From positions 1,860,001 through 1,924,000 of the forward strand of contig OY781436.1 in the NCBI GenBank assembly GCA_963676875.1: 64,000 nucleotides of DNA. The letters are read 5' to 3'. This document shows, piece after piece, positions 53,367 to 62,500 of this stretch (the stretch's first letter is position 1; the number at the start of each line of letters is the position of its first letter). The notes under the pieces are model-generated. The model saw only the letters and a program-made list of their open reading frames with translations, did no database searches and had not been told where the DNA came from. A program made the position numbers and the translations under genes. The DNA is from UBA6244 sp963676875. GTDB taxonomy: Bacteria; Bacteroidota; Bacteroidia; Bacteroidales; F082.

Positions 53367-53809
53367 AGATAGAGGATGAAATAAAGGGTAGATTCAGGAA
53401 TGAGTACCACAAAGGCATAATCAACTTAATTTATACAACCAACCAACTTAATCACGGCTTTCTGCGGGTAGTTAAAGCACATGGACTAAGCATCCAGCAA
53501 TACAATGTGCTGCGGGTTCTCAGAGGATTTAAAAGTCAGCCTTCGAGCATTGGATTTTTAAAGGAACGAATGCTCGACCAGAGTTCAGATGTAAGTCGTC
53601 TTGTGGATCGATTGGTTATCCGTGGTTTGGTGCAACGTACCGAGAGCGTTGACGATCGACGCCAAAAGGATGTAGTGATTACACCGGAAGGGTTGGATAT
53701 TCTGGCTAAAATGGATCATTGTGAGCAACAAATGGACACACTGCTCAACCACCTTACGGAAGAAGATGTAATTCAGTTAAACCAATTACTCGACAAAATA
53801 CGCGGGTAA
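53363..53809 (+). CDS. MarR family transcriptional regulator
   Basis: A 148-aa winged-helix regulator with the MarR fold. LSIQQYNVLRVLRG is followed by a recognition segment (MLDQSSDVSRLVDRLVIRGLVQRT), the wing (RTESVDDRRQKDVVITPEGLDIL) and C-terminal dimerisation helices. It is translationally coupled to the methyltransferase (ATGA overlap) and may control it or the YceI-CDGSH pair just upstream; the palindrome at 51634 is a candidate operator. The ligand is unknown. Confidence 0.93.
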   Translation: MKIEDEIKGRFRNEYHKGIINLIYTTNQLNHGFLRVVKAHGLSIQQYNVLRVLRGFKSQPSSIGFLKERMLDQSSDVSRLVDRLVIRGLVQRTESVDDRRQKDVVITPEGLDILAKMDHCEQQMDTLLNHLTEEDVIQLNQLLDKIRG

Positions 53810-53904
53810 ACTTTGTTTTGATAAGAAAAGTTAACAAAAGCCGGATGTCTTTGCAACGATCGCTACTTTTGCATGGTCAATAAAGAGGCATAAAATTTTT
53901 TTAA

Positions 53905-56019
53905 ATGATTGGTTACCCATTTAGTACGAACAACCTTCAGAGGATAATTTTGATATTGGCTTTGTTATCCTCATCAACTGTTTTTGCACAAAGTCCTTAC
54001 TATTTCAATTCAACCTATCCCTATCTTTTCCCATTTCCGGGAGCCACCGAAATAAATCCACGTACTAATCTGATAATCAATTCAAAAAACGCCTTCGAAA
54101 CGCATTTGAAACGCGATACATTTACCGTTGAAGATGCCCAAGGACAACCCATTATGGGTAGTTTGTTATTTAAGGAAAACAACCACACCCTGATTTTTGT
54201 TCCCGATCATCCCCTGCCCGTTGGTGAACGTATTACCGTGAATTTTCAGCCAAATCAGGTTTTTCAAAAAGGAAAGCATGAGAATATAGCCTACTGTTTT
54301 TATACTACTCAACAAGAAATTGTGCCGGATAGCCCAAGCGAAATAACCCCATGGCTGGCAACAGCCGGAGAGCAAACACCCATGGTTAATCCCGATGAAT
54401 TGTCGCTTCCGGATGGTTATCCATATTACGAGATGGGCTTTCAATCGAATCCCACTCCCAATCAATATTTTTTTCAGGCTTCACAGGTAGGTCAGTTTTA
54501 TCAGCTCATCACAGATAATAACGGGATACCCTATTTTTATAGAGAAACCCCATCCCGTTGTCTTGACTTTAAAGTGAACCAAAACGGATATATTACTTAT
54601 TTTGATGCCAGCTATCAATGCTTTGTGGAGGTGGACAGTGCTTACCGATTTCGTCGGATTTACCGTGCCTCCGTGGGTTTGGAAACCGATAACCACGAAC
54701 TCATTGTTACCCCGGATGGGCATTACTGGACCATTGGCATTCAGTATGTATTGACTGATATGAGTCAGTATGTGGATTGTGGCAGCAACCATGCGGAGGT
54801 AAAGCAATATGTGATAGAAGAAAAAGATGCCGACAATGTGGTGCTTTGGCAATGGAGGACCTTTGATCATTTTAATATCATGGATGGCGACACCAATCAG
54901 GTAAATTTTTGCGACGATGTGGTGAACTATGCTCATGTGAATTCAATTGCGTTGGATCAGGATGGAAACGTGCTAATTTCATCACGTAAGCTCAATGAAA
55001 TTACTAAGATAGACAAGGAAACAGGCAATATTCTTTGGCGTTTGGGAGGTATTGAAAATCAGTTTTCTATCATTGACGACCCCCTGGAAGGATTTACCGA
55101 TCAGCACATGGCCCGTGAAGATCAGCCCGGGATTGTTACCGTTTTCGATAACGGAAATTTTCATCAACCACCTCACAGTCGTGGAGTTAGCTATGCCATC
55201 GATACGGTGGCCATGACTGCTACCTATTTGCAGGCATATGATGACAATGACCCCGTGGTGGAAACCAACCCCATGGGAAGCATGCAAACCCTGGACAATG
55301 GAAATGTGGTGGTAGGCTGGACATTAAATCCCCAAAACATGTGCCTTACCGAATACGACCCCCAGGGTAACAAAGTATTGGAAATGCACCAATCCTCCAC
55401 CAACACATTACGAAGTTATCGGTCGTTGAAATATCCATGGAAGACCACTTATTTTTATCCCGAAAATGACACCCTCGATTTTGGTTTTCAGGTACTTTCC
55501 GGCACAACGGTGATGCAATCGACTAACATTGTCAATCCCAATGATGACGACATATTGGTAACCGGAAGTTATACCAGCAGCGGGTTGTTTCACGTAGAAA
55601 CACCCATACCCTTTACCATTCCTGCACATGCTTCCCAAGAGGTGACCCTAGGTTTCCATCCCATTTTTCAGGGTGACTATCAAGGCTATGCCTATTTGAT
55701 GACACAAAATGACTCCACCGGCATTGCACTGAAAATCAACCTGAAAGGATCTACTCTCCTCAGTGGTATCCATGGTCGAACACCGGATGAGGTCACCCTT
55801 TATCCCAATCCTTTTGCAGAAAAAATTACTTTGAGTAACCCCACCTTCCAATCTGTACAAGTGATCATATACTCCGGCTCGGGAAAGGAAATGCACCGGA
55901 TAATATTGGTGCCCAATGCCTCACGCATCATCCGGACATCCGATTGGTCGACAGGACTGTATATGGTAAAATTTCGCTCCGGCGAACATGTTTGGCATCA
56001 AAAAGTGGTGAAGCTTTAG
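53905..56019 (+). CDS. Secreted arylsulfotransferase-like (ASST) protein with T9SS domain
   Basis: A 704-aa secreted protein with a signal peptide (about 1-28, ending FAQ). An Ig-like N-terminal domain (to about 125) is followed by a beta-propeller of the arylsulfotransferase family, with NHELIVTPDGHYWTIG, YAHVNSIALDQDGNVLISSR, GNILWRLGG and DQHMAREDQPG...VFDNGN. The C-terminal T9SS domain (TLYPNPFAEKITLSN ... VVKL) is at about 630-704. ASST enzymes move sulfate between phenolic compounds. The His and Arg cluster of the active site seems present, but catalytic residues cannot be confirmed here. Confidence 0.86.
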   Translation: MIGYPFSTNNLQRIILILALLSSSTVFAQSPYYFNSTYPYLFPFPGATEINPRTNLIINSKNAFETHLKRDTFTVEDAQGQPIMGSLLFKENNHTLIFVPDHPLPVGERITVNFQPNQVFQKGKHENIAYCFYTTQQEIVPDSPSEITPWLATAGEQTPMVNPDELSLPDGYPYYEMGFQSNPTPNQYFFQASQVGQFYQLITDNNGIPYFYRETPSRCLDFKVNQNGYITYFDASYQCFVEVDSAYRFRRIYRASVGLETDNHELIVTPDGHYWTIGIQYVLTDMSQYVDCGSNHAEVKQYVIEEKDADNVVLWQWRTFDHFNIMDGDTNQVNFCDDVVNYAHVNSIALDQDGNVLISSRKLNEITKIDKETGNILWRLGGIENQFSIIDDPLEGFTDQHMAREDQPGIVTVFDNGNFHQPPHSRGVSYAIDTVAMTATYLQAYDDNDPVVETNPMGSMQTLDNGNVVVGWTLNPQNMCLTEYDPQGNKVLEMHQSSTNTLRSYRSLKYPWKTTYFYPENDTLDFGFQVLSGTTVMQSTNIVNPNDDDILVTGSYTSSGLFHVETPIPFTIPAHASQEVTLGFHPIFQGDYQGYAYLMTQNDSTGIALKINLKGSTLLSGIHGRTPDEVTLYPNPFAEKITLSNPTFQSVQVIIYSGSGKEMHRIILVPNASRIIRTSDWSTGLYMVKFRSGEHVWHQKVVKL

Positions 56020-56055
56020 GTGTGTATTACTTGTTATACCCTCGTATAAACTTAT

Positions 56056-56063
56056 TACTTTTG
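56056..56063 (+). promoter_or_regulatory. Putative -7 element for the LhgO-like gene
   Basis: TACTTTTG fits TAnnTTTG; a TTG at 56031-56033 lies 22 bp upstream. The ATG is 40 bp downstream. Confidence 0.45.
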
Positions 56064-56103
56064 CGGTCTGTTTTCCGGGTAACCGGATTTTAAACTGATA
56101 AAT

Positions 56104-57219
56104 ATGTTCGATGCCGAAATTACCATCATTGGTGCAGGAGTAGTGGGTTTGGCCATTGCAGAAAGGCTTTCACAAAAGTATCAACAAGTATTTGTTATAG
56201 AAAAACATCCCACTTTCGGACAAGAAACCAGTGCGCGCAACAGCGAAGTGATTCATGCCGGAATATATTACGCCAAGGATAGTTTGCGTGCCCGCCTATG
56301 CGTGGAAGGCAAAAAGTTGTTGTACGACTTTTGCGACCGCCACGAATTGCCCTACAACCGATGCGGCAAGCTGGTTGTGGCTACTTCTGAGGATGAAATT
56401 GGCGCTCTGGAACAGGTGGAACAAAAGGCACTGAACAATGGTGTGGATGATTTGGTTTGGATGAATCAGGAAGAAATCAGGGAAATGGAGCCACATATTT
56501 CTGCCGTCAAGGCACTTTTTTCGCCTTCCACCGGCGTGATTGACAGTTATTGGTATTTAAAACGTCTGGAAACCAACGCCGTTAATAACGGAGTTCAATT
56601 TGTATATGGCTCCTCTGTTTCAGGAATGAGTTCATTGGAACAAGGATATGAGATACAACTTACAGAGGCGGATGGTCAGCCATACACGTTTACTTCACGT
56701 ATTTTGATTAATGCAGCGGGTTTGGAATCCTTTCGCGTGGCGTCCATGTTGGGTGTGAACGACGAAGACCTGAGGATTAATTTTTGCAAAGGCGAATATT
56801 TTCGGATTCAGCCCCCGAAACATAAGTTGGTGAAGCGTCTGGTTTATCCTGTTCCCAGTAAGGATGCTTTGGGAATTCACGTCACCGTGGATATGGGAGG
56901 TGGTGTAAAACTTGGTCCCGATGTGCAATACATGGACAAAAACGCGTACGATTACACCCTTACCCCATCCAAACGTAAAGCTTTTTTTGAGTCCACACGT
57001 CGGTTTTTACCCTTTTTGGAGGAGGAAGACCTGGTGCCTGAGATGGCAGGTATTCGGGCCAAAACCCAAACCAAAGAAGGGCCGCCCAGAGATTTTTACA
57101 TTAAGGAGGAGACAGATCGTGGCTTGCCGGGTTTGATTAACCTCATTGGGCTGGAGTCCCCCGGATTAACCGCCTCGTTGGCCATTGGCCGATATGTGGA
57201 ATCGTTGTTAAAGACCTGA
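56104..57219 (+). CDS. FAD-dependent oxidoreductase (L-2-hydroxyglutarate oxidase-like)
   Basis: A 371-aa DAO-family flavoprotein. The FAD fold is ITIIGAGVVGLAIAERLS near the N-terminus with the acidic Glu at VIEKHPTFGQETSARNSEVIHAGIYY, the block typical of LhgO/YgaF. INAAGLES and GIRAKTQT...FYIKEETDRGLPGLINLIGLESPGLTASLAIG complete it. Homologues oxidise L-2-hydroxyglutarate to 2-oxoglutarate and pass electrons to the membrane. The exact substrate here is an inference. Confidence 0.9.
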   Translation: MFDAEITIIGAGVVGLAIAERLSQKYQQVFVIEKHPTFGQETSARNSEVIHAGIYYAKDSLRARLCVEGKKLLYDFCDRHELPYNRCGKLVVATSEDEIGALEQVEQKALNNGVDDLVWMNQEEIREMEPHISAVKALFSPSTGVIDSYWYLKRLETNAVNNGVQFVYGSSVSGMSSLEQGYEIQLTEADGQPYTFTSRILINAAGLESFRVASMLGVNDEDLRINFCKGEYFRIQPPKHKLVKRLVYPVPSKDALGIHVTVDMGGGVKLGPDVQYMDKNAYDYTLTPSKRKAFFESTRRFLPFLEEEDLVPEMAGIRAKTQTKEGPPRDFYIKEETDRGLPGLINLIGLESPGLTASLAIGRYVESLLKT

Positions 57220-57223
57220 TCAC

Positions 57224-58552
57224 CTACATGTAATCCCTGAATCCGGTTTCAATAACGGTATGTTTCCAAATGGTAAACAAGTCGTCTCGATCGGGAGGTG
57301 CTACCTTTTCGCCGGATAGTATTACCATTAAATCTTTGAAGTCTTCCCTGAGTACTATTAGCACCGGCCCAACGGTTTTTTGTCGTACCACATAGTTTTT
57401 ATTGCCGATTTCCACTTCAAAAAGATCGGCATCCATGTTGGTTTTTTCTTTTACTAACACCCCAAAAAAACTGATTTCCACGTGGTGGTATTTTTGACTG
57501 TCGGCGATAAATTTTTCAAGGGAAATTGCTTGAGGAGCATCCATTGATTCCTCCTCAAAACCAATGATTTGAACAATGTATCCGGCCTCCGTGATTTGTG
57601 TTTGATTTCCAATAAGTTCCTTTGCCACTTTCACACGGAATCCAGATTTCTGAAACCGATTTTTATACTGAAAACCACAATAATTTACCCCTAAATGTAA
57701 TCCTTGTTCGCCCACGTACCGAATGATTTCCAGTGCCGCCAATTCGGATTCGGCCACTACGGGCGCCTCTCCATGAAGGTAGGTATAAGGATGTTTTTCC
57801 AATTTGGACACATTATGCGGCGTCAGGCGCATTTGGTGCAAGTTGAGGTTGGTTACTCCGCTTTCCATCAGTTGTGGAAGCAGACTTTTAATTAATTCCA
57901 GTTTTTCGGGAACAGCCGGAATTTCGACGGTAATATGGGGAATTTTACCCTTTGCATGACGAATAGTGTCAAATGTATATTGCGTGGCACCAATATCAAA
58001 ACGGATTTCATCCAATCCCAAATTGCCCAGGATTTCAGCTTTTTCCGGAGTAAAAAGTTTTCCGTTGGTGTACATCCAAACGTATAAATCGGGAGAACAT
58101 TCCTGCCGAATGGTGGTGAGATAGTCGGTTAGCCTGTCGAAAAACAACAAGGGTTCGCCACCACTAAAACTGACCCCTTTAAATTTCATCCGGTTGATAT
58201 AATCGGCATAATCTGTGGCTTTTTCAAATTCGAACTGTTGGGTAGTAGGCAGGTGGTCAGCTTGTTGTGAGGTGGGACAATAAAAACAGTTGGCATTGCA
58301 CAAACCGGTAATAAACAAACACGACCATTCACCTTCACCACAAATCCTGCAACCTTTGGAAAGTGAATTTATCCAAGGTTTGGTTTCGTTAAACGACCAT
58401 TTAACACGATTGGAAAACTGATTAATCAGTGTATTGCGATGGCCCTCCATTTCCATGGCCAGGTAATTGTTCATCCAGCGCAGGCCGGTATGTTGTTGAA
58501 ACGACCGATGATTTCGATTCACCAGGTCGTTTAAATAGGCAGAAAACGACAT
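57224..58552 (-). CDS. Radical SAM protein of unknown specificity
   Basis: A 442-aa radical SAM enzyme with the cluster motif CNANCFYC (C-x3-C-x2-C) near residue 84, an additional upstream CRICGEGEWSC pair, and the SAM-binding GVSFSGGEPLLF. It has a C-terminal extension of about 150 residues that includes VLIVLREDFKDLMVI. The partial CxxC before the cluster is a feature of some anaerobic ribonucleotide-reductase activators and related enzymes, but the family is not firmly recognised. It is converging with the LhgO-like gene, 5 bp apart. Confidence 0.83.
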   Translation of the reverse strand: MSFSAYLNDLVNRNHRSFQQHTGLRWMNNYLAMEMEGHRNTLINQFSNRVKWSFNETKPWINSLSKGCRICGEGEWSCLFITGLCNANCFYCPTSQQADHLPTTQQFEFEKATDYADYINRMKFKGVSFSGGEPLLFFDRLTDYLTTIRQECSPDLYVWMYTNGKLFTPEKAEILGNLGLDEIRFDIGATQYTFDTIRHAKGKIPHITVEIPAVPEKLELIKSLLPQLMESGVTNLNLHQMRLTPHNVSKLEKHPYTYLHGEAPVVAESELAALEIIRYVGEQGLHLGVNYCGFQYKNRFQKSGFRVKVAKELIGNQTQITEAGYIVQIIGFEEESMDAPQAISLEKFIADSQKYHHVEISFFGVLVKEKTNMDADLFEVEIGNKNYVVRQKTVGPVLIVLREDFKDLMVILSGEKVAPPDRDDLFTIWKHTVIETGFRDYM

Positions 58553-58838
58553 TGAAAAAAAAATAAAAGTGGAAAATAAAAAAATGAATGTAACAAACAG
58601 GTTATGAACTGCTTGTATTAGAGCTCAGAAAAAATAACCAAACAAATTAAGCCTTTGACTACAGCAGACATAAATTTGATATGGGCGAAAACATTCATTT
58701 ACAGCGATTGAAATAAGGCCTCAAAAGTAACATTTCTTTGCTTCCGCGGACATTTTGGAAGGAGTGGGCAGAAACCTTCTCCATATCACATAAAAGGAGC
58801 GACTGATTTTTGTAATTTCGCAGCCAACTTTTAACAGT
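58553..58838. other. Divergent spacer
   Basis: A/T-rich spacer between the divergent radical SAM and dipeptidase genes. TAATTTCG at about 58814-58821 is a near match to TAnnTTTG and may promote the plus-strand gene. No other structure recognised. Confidence 0.5.
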
Positions 58839-59540
58839 ATGAGGGTTTTAATGATTTTTTTCTTTGTTGTTATTTTCCTGTGGGTTCCGGCACAGGAGGC
58901 TACGCCATTTGAGAAAAACCTGAATATTGTACGTCAGACTGAGGTTTATAGTCATTCGGTGGTTGCCAACCCGGATAATGAATTGGTAGATTTGGAAAAT
59001 GAAATTCCGGACATTGTATTGGATATCAGATACGCCACACCCAATAATTTTACAGGCGAACAGATATATACCCAACCCAAAGCATTTGTTAGAAAACCTG
59101 TGGCTGTTGCTTTAAAGCGGGTTCAAAAAACATTGAATGAAAGAGGATTGGGATTGTTGGTTTATGATGCTTACCGACCATATGCCGCCACAGTTAAGTT
59201 TTATCAGGTATATCACGATACTACCTTTGTTGCTTCTCCCTATTCGGGTTCGCGACACAACAGAGGAGCCGCCGTGGATGTGAGTTTGGTGGACTTGAAA
59301 ATAGGAGAAGAGTTGGACATGCCCACTTCATTCGACAGTTTCAGCGATACCGCAGCTCCCGGATTTCAATACTTGTCAGCGCAAAAAAAATACAACAGAA
59401 ACCTGTTGATCGAAGTCATGGAATCCAATGGATTTACCGTTTATGAGAGTGAATGGTGGCATTTTGATTTTCAGGGATGGCACAAGTTCGACCTCATGGA
59501 TTTGAGCTTCGAACAATTGGAAAAAGTAAAAAATCAGTAG
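58839..59540 (+). CDS. D-alanyl-D-alanine dipeptidase (VanX/DdpX-like, M15)
   Basis: A 233-aa exported (signal peptide 1-19) zinc peptidase of the M15D family. Zinc ligands and catalytic residues match VanX: SRHNRGAAVDVSL (His and Asp) near 143-155 and the ESEWWHFDF motif (Glu catalytic, His ligand) near 207-215; YDAYRPYAATVKF is the upstream substrate loop. Such enzymes cleave D-Ala-D-Ala, either for vancomycin resistance (with vanHA, absent here) or to recycle peptidoglycan D-Ala as DdpX does. leuS follows 22 bp later. Confidence 0.92.
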   Translation: MRVLMIFFFVVIFLWVPAQEATPFEKNLNIVRQTEVYSHSVVANPDNELVDLENEIPDIVLDIRYATPNNFTGEQIYTQPKAFVRKPVAVALKRVQKTLNERGLGLLVYDAYRPYAATVKFYQVYHDTTFVASPYSGSRHNRGAAVDVSLVDLKIGEELDMPTSFDSFSDTAAPGFQYLSAQKKYNRNLLIEVMESNGFTVYESEWWHFDFQGWHKFDLMDLSFEQLEKVKNQ

Positions 59541-59562
59541 AAAAAATAAAAACATAAAAGGA

Positions 59563-62500
59563 ATGGGATACGATTTCAATCATCTGGAGAAAAAGTGGCA
59601 AAAATATTGGAGTGAGAACGACACGTTTAAGGCAGATATCAATCACGAAAAGCCCAAATTCTATGTGCTCGACATGTTTCCCTATCCATCCGGAGCCGGA
59701 TTGCATGTAGGTCATCCGCTGGGATATATTGCTTCTGATATCTACGCACGATACAAACGTCATAAGGGCTTCAACGTATTGCATCCCATGGGTTACGATG
59801 CATACGGCCTCCCGGCAGAGCAATACGCCATTCAAACCGGAACCCATCCTGAAATTACCACCGAAAAAAACATCGCCAGGTACCGCGAGCAGTTGGATAA
59901 AATAGGTTTTTCGTTTGATTGGAGCAGAGAAGTGCGCACTTCAGACCCCAACTACTACAAATGGACCCAGTGGACATTTATCCGACTGTTTCATTCATGG
60001 TACAACAAAAAAACCGACAAGGCAGAAGATATCAGTACCCTTATCGCCCAATTTGAAATCAATGGAAACTCGGGAATAGAGGCAGCTACTTCATGCGAAG
60101 AAGCATTTACAGCCGATTTTTGGAAACATGCCGGCGAGAAAAAACAGCAACAAATTCTGATGCACTACCGATTGGCCTACCTTTCCGAAACCATGGTCAA
60201 TTGGTGCCCTGCTTTAGGAACCGTATTGGCCAACGATGAGGTTAAAGAAGGACTTTCGGAGCGAGGAGGTCACCCGGTTGAAAAAAAACTCATGATGCAG
60301 TGGTCGCTGCGAATTACTGCCTACGCTCAACGCCTGTTGGATGGACTTGAATACGTGGATTGGTCGGAGCCCATCAAAGAAATGCAACGAAACTGGATAG
60401 GCAGGAGCGAGGGAGCCAGTGTGGATTTTGAAGTGGAGATGGGTGATGGGGGAAATGGAAATGATGCAGCCTCTGAAACCCCACCCCAACCCTCCCCCAA
60501 GGGGAGGGAGCAAGTGGTTGACGATGCCAGCAACTCAAAGAAAGACCCCCAAGTCCTCCCCTTGGGGGAGGATTTAGGTGGGGTTCATCCTGAGGACTTA
60601 GGAGGGGTTAAGAGTGAGGAAAAAACAGCCTCTGAAACCCCACCCCAACCCTCCCCCAAGGGGAGGGAGCAAGAGGTTGATGATGAAAGTAACCCCAAAT
60701 TCTATGGAACTGATAAAAATACATGGTTTGCCAATAGAGATGCTATTCGAGAATTAAGAAAAAATCCAACGGAAGCGGAATCTATTTTATGGGAAGCTGT
60801 TAGGAAAAATCAAATAGGGTATCGAATTCGTCGCCAGCATGCAATTGATAATTTTATTGTTGATTTTGTGTGTTTAAATAAGCAAACTATTATAGAGATA
60901 GATGGTGAAATACATGATTTTCAAACCAAAGAGGATAAAAACAGAACCGAAATTCTAGAAGAAAACGGGTATACAGTTATTCGATATAAAAATAAAGAGG
61001 TTAAAGAGAATCTGGAAGACGTAGTAAAATCAATTAAATCATATCTGGATAATAAAATTGTCTCTGAAACCCTACCCCAACCCTCCCCCAAGGGGAGGGA
61101 GCAAGAGGTTGATGATACCAGCAACTCAAAGAAAGACCCCCAAGTCCTCCCCTTGGGGGAGGATTTAGGTGGGGTTCATCCTGAGGACTTAGGAGGGGTT
61201 AAGAGTGAGGAAAAAACAGCCTCTGAAACCCCACCCTCTCCTGATAAATATGGGGACTCCCCCAAGAGGAGGGAGCAAGAGGTTGATGATACCAGCAACT
61301 CAAAGAAAGACCCCGAAGTCCTCCCCTTGGGGGAGGATTTAGGTGGGGTTCATCCCAATGATTTAAGAGGAGTTAAAAAGGAGCTGAAAATCACCGTCTT
61401 CACCACTCGTCCCGATACCTTATTCGGTGCTACTTTTATGGTACTGGCACCTGAGCATGAATTGGTTACGGAAATAACTACTCCCGACAGAAAAGAAAAA
61501 GTGGAGGCTTACGTGGCTTGGGCGAAAAACCGTTCGGAGCGTGAACGCATGACGGAAGTGAAAAATATTTCGGGTGAATTTACCGGAGCTTATGGGATTA
61601 ATCCTTTGACCGGAGGTAAATTGCCTATATGGATTGCTGATTATGTGTTGGCGGGATATGGTACGGGAGCCATCATGGCTGTTCCGGGTCATGATTCCCG
61701 AGACTTTGCATTTGCCCGGCATTTTCAATTGCCCATTGTTCAGGTGGTGGTGGCTGAAGGTGAAGAGCCGACTGACCCTGCCACGTGGGAAGATTCCATT
61801 GACAGTAAAGAAGGCATCATGGTAAATTCCGGGTTTATCACGGGATTGCCCGTAAAAGAGGCCATCAAAAAAACCATCAAAAAAATTGTGGAGATGGGCA
61901 TCGGTTTTGGCACCATCAATTTCCGCTTGCGCGATGCCATATTTAGCCGTCAACGTTATTGGGGTGAGCCTTTTCCCATTTATTACAAGGATGGTATGCC
62001 TTATACGCTTGACGAAAGCGAGCTGCCACTGAAATTACCCAAAGTAGATAGTTATTTACCCACTGAAATGGGTGATCCTCCATTGGCACGTGCCGAAAAT
62101 TGGAAAACAAAAGAAGGTTACCCGCTGGAAACCAATACGATGCCCGGTTTTGCCGGCTCAAGCGGTTACTATCTCAGATATATGGACCCACACAATACGG
62201 AGGCATATTTTTCGGCGGAGGCCAATCAATATTGGCGTAATGTTGACTTGTATATTGGTGGCGATGAACATGCTGCCGGTCATTTGATTTACTCCAGATT
62301 TTGGAATAAATTTTTGTTCGACATGGGCATGGTATGTGAATCAGAACCTTTTAAAAAGCTGATCAATCAAGGGAAAATTCAGGGTCGGTCGAGTTTCGTT
62401 TACCGGATTCAGGGTACCAATACTTTTGTTTCGCACAACCTGCGAAATGATTACGACACCCAACGTTTGCACGTGGATATCGACTTAGTGGTGAACGATA

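Larger units (their letters stand above)
60469..61380 (+). mobile_element. DUF559 endonuclease element inserted in leuS
   Basis: A block of about 912 bp with two repeat copies on each side of a DUF559 domain. The first copy (60469-60627) and a partial second copy (60628-60690) precede it; copies at 61060-61218 and 61219-61380 follow. Copy spacing is exactly 159 bp (53 codons) on both sides. DUF559 features at about 60724-61050 are RELRKNPTEAESILWEAV, RRQHAIDNFIVDFVC (catalytic Asp), IIEIDGEIH and GYTVIRYKN, as in Vsr-like PD-(D/E)xK endonucleases. The domain has no start codon of its own at its beginning and would be made only as part of LeuRS. Confidence 0.88.

Noticed and set aside
55586..55602. 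parS-like TGTTTCACGTAGAAACA in the arylsulfotransferase-like gene
   Set aside because: It has a one-base insertion and lies inside a coding frame, so it is unlikely to bind ParB; the two sites at mnmG are exact.
60469..61380. Intein inside LeuRS
   Set aside because: No Cys/Ser at the left junction, no HN followed by Cys/Ser/Thr at the right, and no Hedgehog/intein blocks. The insert is a nuclease domain between repeats, so it should stay in the protein.
60469..61380. CRISPR array
   Set aside because: The repeats are 159 bp with coding content and no short regular spacers.
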